Positions 35,810 through 48,690 are shown, counted from the first letter of the stretch. The stretch: DNA of 64,000 nt from Owenia fusiformis (GCA_903813345.2 CAIIXF020000005.1:33361375-33425374); one strand, 5' to 3'. Notes: generated by a model from the letters alone, not told the origin. Made by a program: numbers and translations.

Positions 35810-38800
35810 GGGTGTCTACAAAACTAAGACCTAAGACCTACAAAACTAAGACCCCCACGTAATAAAACTAAGACCCTGTTATAAAACTAAGACCCGCACG
35901 TTATAAAACTAAGACCCTGTTATGAAACTAAGACCCCCCACGTAATAAAACTAAGACCCTGTTATAAAACTAAGACCCTCCACGTAATAAAACTAAGACC
36001 CTGTTATAAAACTAGGACCCCCCACGTAATAAAACTAAGACCCTGTTATAAAACTAAGACCCCTCACGTTATAAAACTAAGACCCTGTTATAAAACTAAG
36101 ACCCCCCAGGTAATAAAACTAAGACCCTGTTATTAAACTAAGACCCCCCACGTTATAAAACTAAGACCCTGTTATAAAACTAAGACCCCCCGCGTAATAA
36201 AACTAAGACCCTGTTATAAAACTAAGACCCCCCACGTTATAAAACTAAGACCCTCCACGTAATAAAACTAAGACCCTCCACGTAATAAAACTAAGACCCT
36301 GTTATAAAACCAAGACCCCCCACGTTATAAAACTAAGACCCTGTTATAAAACTAAGACCCCCCACGTAATAAAACTAAGACCCTGTTATAAAACTAAGAC
36401 CCCCCACGTAATAAAACTAAGACCCTGTTATAAAACTAAGACCCTCCACGTAATAAAACTAAGACCCTGTTATAAAACTAAGACCCCCACGTTATAAAAC
36501 TAAGACCCTGTTATAAAACTAAGACCCCCCACGTAATAAAACTAAGACCCCCCACGTTATAAAACTAAGACCCTGTTATAAAACTAAGACCATCCACGTT
36601 ATAAAACTAAGACCCTCCACGTAATAAAACTAAGACCCTGTTATAAAACTAAGACCCCCACGTTATAAAACTAAGACCCCCCACGTTATAAAACTAAGAC
36701 CCTGTTATAAAACTAAGACCATCCACGTTATAAAACTAAGACCCTCCACGTAATAAAACTAAGACCCTGTTATAAAACTAAGACCCCCACGTTATAAAAC
36801 TAAGACCCCCCACGTAATAAAACTAAGACCCCCCACGTTATAAAACTAAGACCCTGTTATAAAACTAAGACCATCCACGTTATAAAACTAAGACCCCCCA
36901 CGTAATAAAACTAAGACCCTGTTATAAAACTAAGACCCCCCACGTAATAAAACTAAGACCCTGTTATAAAACTAAGACCCTCCACGTAATAAAACTAAGA
37001 CCCTGTTATAAAACTAAGACCCCCACGTTATAAAACTAAGACCCTGTTATAAAACTAAGACCCCCCACGTAATAAAACTAAGACCCTGTTATAAAACTAA
37101 GACCCCCCACGTTATAAAACTAAGACCCTGTTATAAAACTAAGACCCCCCACGTTGTAAAACTAAGATCCTGTTATAAAACTAAGACCCTGTTATAAAAC
37201 TAAGAATCAATCATCGTGCCTTGCTCTGCTCGCGAGGTAGTCTTGCCTCTGGCACATGTGTTCCCCAGTAACATACAGATTCTACAAAAGATAGTCTTAT
37301 AGATATAGATATAAAGATAAGCTTAAGGTCTTGGAGAAGTTATTCGAAATTTACACCAAACAGGAAATGAAAAAACCATGTGATTTTAGATTTTTTGAAC
37401 TAAGATAGCAGACTTCTGCTTTGATCTTCAGTCATTTTTACTACTCCCATTTATCATTTACATGACCAGGATCACAATGGTCATGTCAAAATGACCCTAA
37501 CCATGCTGAAATGGTTTTTCAGCCCTCTGAAAATGTGACTGAAAAAAGTTAAAAGTAAGGGTATCGGTAAGGTCACTGAACATAATATTTTGATTTTTTC
37601 AGAAAATGTGCCCAATATATTGCTTCAAATGATAGGAGCTTTGAAAATAAGAAAAATTGTCTGAAACAAAAATTGTGGTCAGAAAAAGGAAAAGAGACCT
37701 CTTTTCAAATCATTTTTTTATTTTTTTTCATTTTTTCTCTAGACTATTTCTGGAAATTTAATCAAAATTTCAAAGCTCCTATCATTTAGAGCAATATATT
37801 GGACACATTTTCTGAAAAATTCAAAATATTCTGGGGGGTCTTAGTTTTATAACAGGGTCTTAGTTTTATTACGTGGGGGTCTTAGTTTTGTAACAGTGTC
37901 TTAGTTTTATTACGTGGGGGTCTTAGTTTTGTAACAGTGTCTTAGTTTTATAACGTGGGGGTCTTAGTTTTATAACAGGGTCTTAGTTTTATTACGTGGG
38001 GGGTCTTAGTTTTATAACAGGGTCTTAGTTTTATAACTCGGGGGGTCTTAGTTTTATAACAGGGTCTTAGTTTTATTACTTGGGGGGTCTTAGTTTTATA
38101 ACAGGGTCTTAGTTTTATAACGTGGGGGGTCTTAGTTTTATAACAGGGTCTTAGTTTTATTACGTGGGGGGTCTTAGTTTTATAACAGGGTCTTAGTTTT
38201 ATAACGTGGGGGTCTTAGTTTTATAACAGGGTCTTAGTTTTATAACGTGGGGGGTCTTAGTTTTATAACAGGGTCTTAGTTTTATTACGTGGGGGGTCTT
38301 AGTTTTATAACGTGGGGTCTTAGTTTTATAACAGGGTCTTAGTTTTATTACGTGGAGGGTCTTAGTTTTATTACGTGGATGGTCTTAGTTTTATAACAGG
38401 GTCTTAGTTTTATAACGTGGGGGGTCTTAGTTTTATTACGTGGGGGGTCTTACTTTTATAACAGGGTCTTAGTTTTATAACGTGGGGGGTCTTAGTTTTA
38501 TAACGTGGGGGTCTTAGTTTTATAACAGGGTCTTAGTTTTATTACGTGGAGGGTCTTAGTTTTATAACGTGGATGGTCTTAGTTTTATAACAGGGTCTTA
38601 GTTTTATAACGTGGGGGGTCTTAGTTTTATTACGTGGGGGGTCTTAGTTTTATAACAGGGTCTTAGTTTTATAACGTGGGGGGTCTTAGTTTTATAACAG
38701 GGTCTTAGTTTTATTACGTGGGGGGTCTTAGTTTTATAACAGGGTCTTAGTTTTATAACGTGGGGGGTCTTAGTTTTATAACAGGGTCTTAGTTTTATTA

Positions 38801-39997
38801 CGTGGGGGGTCTTAGTTTTATAACAGGGTCTTAGTTTTATAACGTGAGGGGTCTTAGTTTTATAACAGGGTCTTAGTTTTATTACGTGGGGGGTCTTAGT
38901 TTTATAACAGGGTCTTAGTTTTATTACGTGGGGGGGGGGGTCTTAGTTTTATAACAGGGTCTTAGTTTTATTACGTGGGGGGGTCTTAGTTTTATAACAG
39001 GGTTTAGTTTTATAACGTGGGGGGTCTTAGTTTTATAACAGGGTCTTAGTTTTATTACGTGGGGGGTCTTAGTTTTATAACAGGGTCTTAGTTTTATAAC
39101 GTGGGGATCTTAGTTTTATAACAGGGTCTTAGTTTTATAACGTGGGGGGTCTTAGTTTTATAACAGGGTCTTAGTTTTATTACGTGGGGGGTCTTAGTTT
39201 TATAACGTGGGGGTCTTAGTTTTATAACAGGGTCTTAGTTTTATTACGTGGAGGGTCTTAGTTTTATTACGTGGATGGTCTTAGTTTTATAACAGGGTCT
39301 TAGTTTTATAACGTGGGGGGTCTTAGTTTTATTACGTGGGGGGTCTTAGTTTTATAACAGGGTCTTAGTTTTATAACGTGGGGGGTCTTAGTTTTATTAC
39401 GTGGGGGGTCTTAGTTTTATAACAGGGTCTTAGTTTTATAACGTGGGGGTCTTAGTTTTATAACAGGGTCTTAGTTTTATAACGTGGGGGGTCTTAGTTT
39501 TATAACAGGGTCTTAGTTTTATTACGTTGGGGGTCTTAGTTTTATAACAGGGTCTTAGTTTTATAACGTGGGGGTCTTAGTTTTATAACAGGGTCTTAGT
39601 TTTATAACGTGGGGGTCTTAGTTTTATAACAGGGTCTTAGTTTTATTACGTGGGGGGTCTTAGTTTTATAACGTGGGGGGTCTTAGTTTTATAACAGGGT
39701 CTTAGTTTTATAACGTAGGGGGTCTTAGTTTTATAACAGGGTCTTAGTTTTATAACGTGGGGGGGGTCTTAGTTTTATTACGTGGGCGGTCTTAGTTTTA
39801 TAACAGGGTCTTAGTTTTATAACGTGGGGGTCTTAGTTTTATAACAGGGTCTTAGTTTTATTACATGGGGGGTCTTAGTTTTATAACAGGGTCTTAGTCT
39901 TATAACGTGGGGGGTCTTAGTTTTATAACAGGGTCTTAGTTTTATTACGTGGGGGTCTTAGTTTTGTAGGTCTTATGTCTTAGTTTTGTAGACACCC
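35810..39997. mobile_element. Giant foldback element FB2 (4188 bp), TSD GGAATCCGGA
   Basis: Same terminal sequence and satellite arms as FB1. The left arm is about 35810-37203 and the right arm about 37833-39997. The centre is 37204-37832, with its own inverted repeat (AATATATTGCTTCAAATGAT against ATCATTTAGAGCAATATATT). Arm units vary between GTTATAAAAC and GTAATAAAAC. The 10-bp duplication is at 35800-35809 and 39998-40007, and uninterrupted host sequence is seen near 29298. Confidence 0.9.
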
Positions 39998-40424
39998 GGA
40001 ATCCGGATCTGAAATCAAAATTGCAATCCGACCCCCGGTTTAGATTCTACGCCATTTTGAAGTTTGAAATTCGCACTTGCCAGTATTCACGATGCAGATT
40101 GATCAAATATACTTTCAAAAATTCCTGCATACCCTACTTTACCTCTCTACCTACACAGCTACTTATTTGACTACTTACTCAACTACTTAATTAGTTATTA
40201 CTTACTTAGCAACTTACTCAGCTACTAACTCAGGTACTTACTCAGATACTTACTCAGCTACCTACTCAGCTTTTTACTCAGTTACTTACTCAGCTACTTA
40301 CTCAACGACTACTAAGGTACTTACTCAGCTAATTATTCAGTTACTTACTCAGCTCTTTACTGATCAATCTAGGTCAAATAAATCTGGAGTCTTAAATTGA
40401 ACTTGTTCAATTTCACAAATCTAG

Positions 40425-43400
40425 TTATTATTATTATTATTATTCTTTCAGAATCTTCCTCCTTCCCAGATTTCTCACCAACTAGAAGAGCTTACTTTAA
40501 GCTGCTTAGATGATCAACTAGGGAATGTATCTGGGATGATGGGAAATTAGGTCAAATTTTTATCTAGGTCAAAGGTCAAGAACTAGGTCAAATCCAGTAC
40601 TTTGTCACTTTTTTCAATTTTCTCGGTCGTCCTTCAATATTTTCAATCCGGTTTTTTTTCATTGTGTTCCTCATAAAAAAGTAGGGGAAAACAGGTCGAT
40701 TTAGTTTTTTGATATCTCAAACCGATTTCGAGATATCAGTGTCCGAAAACAAGGTCCAAAAAAAGGTTCTCCCAATTAAATGTCAAGGCTACTGGTCTTG
40801 TAGGAAATTTTCTCAGGATTTCGAATCTGAAAACCAAATTTCGATCCGACTTCCGGTTCGGAAGTTATATCGTTTTGAAAGCTCAAAAATCGCTAAATTT
40901 GGTGTCCATAGTTAATTCAATGGAAAAAAAGATTTTTTTGAAGTGTAAAATATGAGATATAGACTAAGTACAGCTAAATATAATGGAAGCCCATAAAAGA
41001 AAGGGACCTCAAAAGCCATCTAGCTTAAAAATTTGGACACACAAATGCCTAGGTCAAAATCTAGGTCAAATTCAAAGTTTTTCCTTATTTTTGCGATTCT
41101 GACACTACACTTTAATTATATTCTTCGAAATTGTGTATACATGTAGCCAAGAGTATGCTAATAGTGTTAGCCTTTTGCCGTCAGAAAGTATTTTGACCCA
41201 CTTTTGAGATATGGTGTCCCAAAAGTAGGTCAAAATATAAAGTTCTTCAAATTTGAGGTATGAGTTATGAATTAGGGGTAGGATTTTGTCAGGAATCCGG
41301 ATCTGCAAACCAAATTTCGATCAGACTTCCGGTTCGGAAGTTATGGCGTGTCCGAAAAGTAGGTCAAAATAAAAAGTTCTACACATTCAACGTATGAGTT
41401 ATGAATTAAGGGTAGAATTATCCCAGGAATCCGAATCTGCAAACCAAATTTCAATCCGACTTTTGGTTTGGAAGTTATGGCGTTTTGAAAGCTCAAAAAT
41501 CGCTAAATTTGGTGCCCATGTTAAGTCAATGGGAAAAAAGATTTTTTGAAGTGAAAAATACGAAATATAGACTGAGTTCAGCTAAATATAATGGAAGCTT
41601 TTAAAAAAAGGGGGCCTCAAAAGCCATCTAGCTTAAAAATTTGGACACACAAATGCCTAGGTCAAAATCTAGGTCAAATTCAAAGTTTTTCCTTATTTTT
41701 GCGATTCTGACACTACACTTTAATTATATTCTTCGAAATTGTGTATACATGTAGCCAAGAGTATGCTAATAGTGTAAGCCTTTTGCCGTCAAAAAGTATT
41801 TTGACCCACTTTTGAGATATGGTGTCCCAAAAGTAGGTCAAAATAAAAAAATCTTCAAATTTAACGTATGAGTTATCAATAAGGGGTAGAATTTTATCAG
41901 GAATCCGAATCTGCAAACCAAATTCTGATTCGACTTCCCGTTCGGAAATTATGGCGTTTTGAAAGCTCAAAAATCGCTAAATTTGGTGCCCATGTTAAGT
42001 CAATGGGAAAAAAGATTTTTTTGAAGTGAAAAATACGAAATATAGACTGAGTTCAGCTAAATATAATGAAAGCTTTTAAAAGAAGGGGACCTCATAAGCC
42101 ATCTAGCTTCAAAATTTGGACACCAAAATGCCTAGGTCAAAATCTAGGTCAAATTCAAAGTTTTTCCTTATTTTTGCGATTCTGACACTACACTTTAATT
42201 ATATTCTTCGAAATTGTGTATACATGTAGCAAAGAGTGTGCTTATAGTGTAAGCCTTTTGCCGTCAAAAAGTATTTTGACCCACTTTTGAGATATGGTGT
42301 CCCAAAAGTAGGTCAAAATAAAAAAATCTTCAAATTTAACGTATGAGTTATGAATAAGGGGTAGAATTTTATCAGGAATCCGAATCTGCAAATCAAATTT
42401 TGATTCGACCTCCTGTTCGGAAGTTATGGCGTTTTGAAAGCTCTAAAATCACTAAATTTGCTGCCCCATGTTATGTCAATGGGAAAAAAGATTTTTTTGA
42501 AGTGTAAAATACGAGATATAGACTGAGTACAACTTAATATAATGAAAGCCTATTAAAGAAGGGGACCTCGAACGCTACTTAGCTCCAAAATTTGGACACC
42601 AAAATGCCTAGGTCAAAATCTAGGTCAAATTTATAGTTTTCCCTTATTTTTGCGATTCTGACACTATATTTAAATGATTTGCTTTAAAATTTTGTATACA
42701 GGTAGCAAAGAGTATGCTTATAGTGTTAGCGTTTTGCCGTCAGAGAGTATTTTGACCCACTTTTGAGATATGGTGTCCGAAAAGTAGGCCAAAGTAAAAA
42801 AAGTTTTCCAAATTTAACGTATGAGTTATGAATTAAGGGTAGAATTTTCTCAGAAATCTAGATCTGCAAACAAAATTTCGATCCGACTACTTGTTCTGAA
42901 GTTATTGCGTTTTGAGATCTCAAAAATCGCTAAATTTGGTGCCCCATGTTAAATCAATGGGACCGAATAATGTTTTGAAGTGTAAAAATACGAGATATAG
43001 AATAAGTACAGCTAAACATAATGAAAGCCCATAGTAGAAGGGGACCTCAAAAGCTACTTTCATTCAAAGTTTGGACACCAAAATACCTAGTTCAAAATCT
43101 AGGTCTAATTCATAGTTTTTTTTTATTTTGCGATTCTGACACTACACTTCAATGATATTCTCCGAAATTTTGTATACTTGTAGCAAAGAGTGTGCTAATA
43201 ATGTTAACATTTTGTCGTCAATAAGTTTTTTGACCCACTTTTGAGATATGGTGTCCGAAATGTAGGTCAAAATAAAAAGTTCTCCAATTTTAAAGTATGA
43301 GTTATGAATTAGGGATAGAATTTCCTCAGGAATCCGGAGGGTGTCTACAAAACTAAGACTTAAGACCTACAAAACTAAGACCCCCCACGTAATAAAACTA

Positions 43401-46235
43401 AGACCCTGTTATAAAACTAAGACCCTGCACGTAATAAAACTAAGACCCTGTTATAAAACTAAGACCCCCCCACGTTATAAAACTAAGACCCTGTTATAAA
43501 ACTAAGACCCCCCACGTAATAAAACTAAGACCCTGTTATAAAACTAAGACCCCCCACGTAATAAAACTAAGACCCCCCACGTAATAAAACTAAGACCCCC
43601 ACGTTATAAAACTAAGACCCTGTTATAAAACTGGGACCCCCCACGTAATAAAACTAAGACCCTGTTATAAAACTAAGACCCCCACGTTATAAAACTAAGA
43701 CCCTGTTATAAAACTAAGACCCCCCACGTAATAAAACTAAGACCCTGTTATAAAACTAAGACCCCCCACGTTATAAAACTAAGACCCTGTTATAAAACTA
43801 AGACCCCCACGTAATAAAACTAAGACCCTGTTATAAAACTAAGACCCCCCCCCCACGTAATAAAACTAAGACCCTGTTATAAAACTAAGACCCTCCACGT
43901 AATAAAACTAAGACCCTGTTATAAAACTAAGACCCCCCCACGTTATAAAACTAAGACCCTGTTATAAAACTAAGACCCCCCACGTAATAAAACTAAGACC
44001 CTGTTATAAAACTAAGACCCCCCACGTAATAAAACTAAGACCCTGTTATAAAACTAAGACCCTCCACGTAATAAAACTAAGACCCTGTTATAAAACTAAG
44101 ACCCCCAACGTTATAAAACTAAGACCCTGTTATAAAACTAAGACCCCCCACGTAATAAAACTAAGACCTTGTTATAAAACTAAGACCCCCCACGTTATAA
44201 AACTAAGACCCTGTTATAAAACTAAGACCCCCCACGTTGTAAAACTAAGACCCTGTTATAAAACTAAGACCCTTAGGGGGTCTAAGAATCAATCATCGTG
44301 CCTTGCTCTGCTCGCGAGGTAGTCTTGCCTCTGGCACATGTGTTCCCCAGTAACATACATACTCTACAAAAGATAGTCTTATAGATATAGATATAAAGAT
44401 AAGCTTAAGGTCTTGGAGAAGTTATTCGAAATTTACACCAAACAGGAAATGAAAAAACCATGTGATTTTAGATTTTTTGAACTAAGATAGCAGAGTTCTG
44501 CTTTGATCTTCAGTCATTTTTACTACTCCCATTTATCATTTACATGACCAGGATCACAATGGTCATGTCAAAATGACCCTAACCATGCTGAAATGGTTTT
44601 TCAGCCCTCTGAAAATGTGACTGAAAAAAGTTAAAAGTAAGGGTATCGGTAAGGTCACACTGAACATAATATTTTGATTTTTTCAGAAAATGTGCCCAAT
44701 ATATTGCTTCAAATGATAGGAGCTTTGAAAATAAGAAAAATTGTCTGAAACAAAAATTGTGGTCAGAAAAAGGAAAATAGACCTCTTTTCAAATCATTTT
44801 TTTCATTTTTTTGCATTTTTTCTCAAGACTATTTCTAGATATTAAATCAAAATTTCAAAGCTCCTATCATTTAGAGCAATATGTTGGACACATTTTCTGA
44901 AAAATTCAAAATATTCTGGGGGGTCTTAGTTTTATAACAGGGTCTTAGTTTTATTACGTGGGGGTCTTAGTTTTGTAACAGTGTCTTAGTTTTATAACGT
45001 GGGGGTCTTAGTTTCATAACAGGGTCTTAGTTTTATTACGTGGGGGGTCTTAGTTTTATAACAGGGTCTTAGTTTTATAACGTGGGGGGTCTTAGTTTTA
45101 TAACAGGGTCTTAGTTTTATTACGTGGGGGGGGGTCTTAGTTTTATAACAGGGTCTTAGTTTTATAACGTGGGGGGTCTTAGTTTTATAACAGGGTCTTA
45201 GTTTTATTACGTGTGGGGTCTTAGTTTTATAACAGGATCTTAGTTTTATAACGTGGGGGTCTTAGTTTTATAACAGGGTCTTAGTTTTATAACGTGGGGG
45301 GTCTTAGTTTTATAACAGGGTCTTAGTTTTATTACGTGGGGGGTCTTAGTTTTATAACAGGGTCTTAGTTTTATAACGTGGGGGTCTTAGTTTTATAACA
45401 GGGTCTTAGTTTTATAACGTGGGGGGTCTTAGTTTTATAACAGGGTCTTAGTTTTATTACGTGGGGGGTCTTAGTTTTATAACAGGGTCTTAGTTTTATA
45501 ACGTGGGGGGTCTTAGTTTTATAACAGGGTCTTAGTTTTATAACGTGGGGGGTCTTAGTTTTATAACAGGGTCTTAGTTTTATAACGTGGGGGGGTCTTA
45601 GTTTTATAACGTGGGCGGTCTTAGTTTTATAACGTGGGGGTCTTAGTTTTATAACAGGGTCTTAGTTTTATTACATGGGGGGTCTTAGTTTTATAACAGG
45701 GTCTTAGTCTTATAACGTGGGGGGTCTTAGTTTTATAACAGGGTCTTAGTTTTATTACGTGGGGGGTCTTAGTTTTGTAGGTCTTAGGTCTTAGTTTTGT
45801 AGACACCCGGAATCCGGATCTGAAATCAAAATTGCAATCCGACCCCCAGTTTAGATTCTATGCCATTTTGAAGTTTGAAATTCGCACTTGCCAGTATTCA
45901 CGATGCAGATTGATCAAATATACTTTCAAAAATTCCTGCATACCCTACTTTACCTCTCTACCTACTCAGCTACTTATTTGACTACTTACTCAATTACTTA
46001 ATTAGTTATTACTTACTTAGCAACTTACTCAGCTACTAACTCAGGTACTTACTCAGCTACTTACTCAGCTACCTACTCAGCTTTTTACTCAGTTACTTAC
46101 TCAGCTACTTACTCAACGACTACTAAGGTACTTACTCAGCTAATTACTCAGTTACTTACTCAGCTCTTTACTGATCAATCTAGGTCAAATAAATCTGGAG
46201 TCTTAAATTGAACTTGTTCAATTTCACAAATCTAG
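40425..46235 (+). mobile_element. Family D segment carrying foldback FB3, ending at 46235
   Basis: Starts with an extended TTA tract and CTTTCAG, then several 480-bp units, FB3 at 43339-45808, a microsatellite (about 45920-46175) and the last CTAG at 46232-46235. This is the outermost right end of the locus; TTCTGTTTGTG follows as apparent flanking DNA. Confidence 0.8.
43339..45808. mobile_element. Foldback element FB3 (2470 bp), same TSD as FB2
   Basis: Has shorter satellite arms (about 43339-44285 and 44918-45808) and a centre (about 44286-44917) nearly the same as that of FB2. The duplication GGAATCCGGA at 43329-43338 and 45809-45818 and the host flanks match those of FB2. FB2 and FB3 are therefore probably one insertion copied together with its host. 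Confidence 0.9.
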
Positions 46236-46259
46236 TTCTGTTTGTGTCAGTGAGAGCAG

Positions 46260-46452
46260 CAGGCCCGTACCCAGAATTTTCCAAGGGGGGTTCACTTTTC
46301 CAAAAAATTCTAGGGGGGTTCACTTTGGCAAATTTGGTCAAAAATCACTCAAAAAATAGTCAGAATGGTGAAAAACTGCATGATTTTGAAAGAAATTTTG
46401 GCCATGGGGGGGTTCGCCCGAACCCCCCGAACCCCCCCTGGCTACGGGCCTG
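46260..46452. mobile_element. 193-bp MITE with CAGGCCCGTA ends and TSD AGCAG
   Basis: The left end CAGGCCCGTACCCAG and the inverse of the right end, CAGGCCCGTAGCCAG, differ at one base. G/C runs and GGTTCACTT / GGGTTCGCCC lie inside. It is flanked by AGCAG at 46255-46259 and 46453-46457. It lies only 24 bp beyond the last CTAG of the compound locus. Confidence 0.8.
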
Positions 46453-46459
46453 AGCAGAT

Positions 46460-46990
46460 TTGTGATAATCATGACCATTGAGATTTGGACACTGGATTCC
46501 GGACGAATAGGATTTGGACGATTGGTGTTACGGACACATGGGATTCCATAGCTAGGCCCGGGGCGACATGTACAAAAATTTGAAAAGAGCCGGGAACTTG
46601 ACTTGATTTTTTCATACATGTTCCTGGGCCTGTGGGATTGAATTCTGACAACTGAAATTCAGACAACTTTGAATTGGATCATTGGTGTATGGACCCATGT
46701 GATTCGGACCAATCAGATTCAGACCATTGCGATTCGAACCAATGTGGCAACCCTATTATAATCAGTTGCTGTACCATTCTTATTTTTTGCATGCAATTTA
46801 ATTTCACCCAAAGACCAATGGTGGTATAAAATTGCATTAATTCTGACAACTTAGAATTGAACCATTGGGATATGGACCAATGGGATTTGAGCCAATCGGA
46901 TTTGGACCATTGCGATTCAAACCTATATGGCAACCCCATTATAATCAGTTGCTCTACTCCCAGTATTTTTTTTGCATGCAATTAATTACA
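46460..46990. repeat. Degenerate tandem repeat with GGACCAATNNGATT motif
   Basis: Short motif units of 14-15 bp (GATTTGGACCAAT, GATTCGGACCAAT). Two larger copies of about 190 bp (about 46635-46810 and 46845-46988) both run AATTCTGACAACT... to TATAATCAGTTGCT and TTTTGCATGCAATT. Open frames here are repeat by-products. Confidence 0.75.
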
Positions 46991-47129
46991 CCCGACTCCC
47001 AATAATGGTAAAATCGCAAAAGATAATTGTGGCGATATTTGCCAAATAAAGTCCCGGTGTAATATTTATACACCGTGTACTATACAATTTGATTACTGTA
47101 CATTATTGAACTATTGCTTGTGCCATAGG

Positions 47130-48690
47130 CATTACTTTTAAAACTTCAGGGAGTCTAAGGGTTACTTAGGTTTAAAAATCTTGAAGATTCAAAGAATAGG
47201 CCAAGTCAAATTTTAGCTTTTGAAATTTGCAAAACTTATGTCAGTGAAATTGTGATTTCTCATAATTTGCAACATTGAATTGCTTCAAACATACCGTATA
47301 CCGGGAAAACAATATTGTTTTTTTTCCAAAATAACTTACAACTAAGACCTGGGAGAAACAGGACTTTCCCTCAAATTGAATGGAAATTGGTGTTACACTG
47401 ATTGATGTTAAGTACAGGGGTGTAGTCAGGATCCAAAAATAAGTGAGGCAAATCAAAAAAATTCACTTTCATAAGACTTTAAAATATTCAGTTTCATTTT
47501 AAGGATCAAGTTGACTCAAGAGTCAATATCTATAGTGAATATACAATACATGTAATATGTGCCTGTACCAACTGCAAATGATGCTTCCACTGATGGTTTA
47601 TTTTACATGATGTTTCATAGATATAGTATTCATTTTCAGATATGCTTTGACCAATGCTAGGATTCAAGCTGTGTTGCATTGTGGAGCCCAAGATCCAGTT
47701 GCTGTGTACAGTGTGCTGAGGGGCTGCTTGTCTTTGAACATATAAGCAGAGTGCAAGGTAAATATTCCATTATCCTAGTATTTAAAATGTGAAGGTCGAA
47801 AGGTAGGTTTATTAATCTTTGTGATTCAGAGAATAGTGAAATTTAAACTAATGAAATCTGCAAAATTCATGGCAGTGAAATTTTGATTCCTCAAGATTCG
47901 CAGAATTGCATTGCGTCAAAATATACTGGAAGAATACTTTTGATCTTCTGAAATAACCTACCACTAATCTGGGGAAAACAGTGATACATAGTGATTTATG
48001 TAAAGTACAGAGGTGTAGCCAGGATCCAAAAATAGTGAGAGAAATTGAGAAAACAAGTTTTACGTATTCAGAGTTTCATTTCAAATACAATATCTAGTGC
48101 AGTGAATATAAAATACATGTTTAACTTGTGCCTGTACCAATGGCAAATGATGCTTCTACTTGGCTTTATTTTACATGATTTTCTATTTGTATTGTATCCA
48201 CTGAAGAGAGAAAAGTGAAAGTTAAATTTGTGAAATCTGGAAAGTGGCAGTGAAATTGAAATTTCCCAAAATTTGCAAATTTGAATACTGTTTTTCTAAA
48301 TAATGGTACAGGTCTTCCCCTGAAATTGAATAGGAATTAGTGTTACATAGCGATTGATGTAAAGTGCAGGGGTGTAGCCAGGATCCAAAAATAAGTGAGG
48401 CAAAATGAGAAAAAGCACTATTCATGGGCATTTCACATATCCCCAGTTTCATTTTAGATACAAGTCAAAATAAGTCAATGTCTAGTGAATTTGTGCCTGT
48501 GATGATGCTTCTACTCCATGTACTATGCTTTATTTCACTTGGTGTTTCATCAGTATAGCGTTCATTTTCAACTATGCTTTAACCATTGCTGAGATGCATA
48601 CTGTGTTGCATTTGGGGCTGAAGATCCAGCTGCTGTGTACAGAGTGCTGAGGGGCTGCTTTTAACATCTCTGCTGAGTGCAAGGTGAATA
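47130..48690. repeat. Three degenerate tandem copies with exon-like tails
   Basis: Units around 47160-47760, 47800-48190 and 48200-48690 share GGTGTAGCCAGGATCCAAAA, GCAGTGAAATT and GATGCTTCTACT-like sequence. The first and third share CCAAGATCCAGTTGCTGTGT-like sequence and GTGCTGAGGGGCTGCTT, each ending GTGCAAGGT(A/G)AATAT, which resembles a splice donor. No frame is conserved, so non-coding exons or an old repeat are equally possible. Confidence 0.5.

Larger units (their letters stand above)
29724..40424 (+). mobile_element. Family D segment carrying two foldback insertions, ending at 40424
   Basis: Repeats the order of units seen at 26880-29723, but with FB1 inserted at 31795-35438 and FB2 at 35810-39997. 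With those removed, the host sequence reads continuously through both target duplications. The microsatellite is at about 40110-40365 and CTAG at 40421-40424. Confidence 0.8.
17395..46235 (+). mobile_element. 28.8-kb compound locus of family D Helitron/Helentron-like elements
   Basis: All copies share one orientation and plan. The 5' palindrome AGACTCCAGAT / ATCTGGAGTCT is followed by ATTGCTTTTGCCAG and a (TTA)n tract. Next come a TAGGTCAAAGGTCAAG leader, one to several units of about 480 bp, and a CAGCTACTTACT-type microsatellite. The 3' end is AATCTGGAGTCT, a 9-bp-stem hairpin (AAATTGAAC/GTTCAATTT), about seven bases and CTAG. I count eight 5' ends and seven 3' ends. The outermost junctions are T/AGACTCC at 17394 and CTAG/TT at 46235. 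No Rep/helicase gene is present, so the copies are non-autonomous. Assignment to Helitron-like elements rests on the 3' hairpin plus CTAG, T-T insertion and subterminal inverted repeats (known features of the class). Confidence 0.75.

Noticed and set aside
17935-43000. Recurrent 60-93 codon minus-strand open frames
   Set aside because: They follow the 480-bp repeat unit, start and stop at different points in each copy, and lie in non-autonomous repeat DNA. Not annotated as genes.
17395-46235. Centromeric or telomeric satellite
   Set aside because: The repeats have clear mobile-element ends and target duplications, and no telomeric hexamer array is present.
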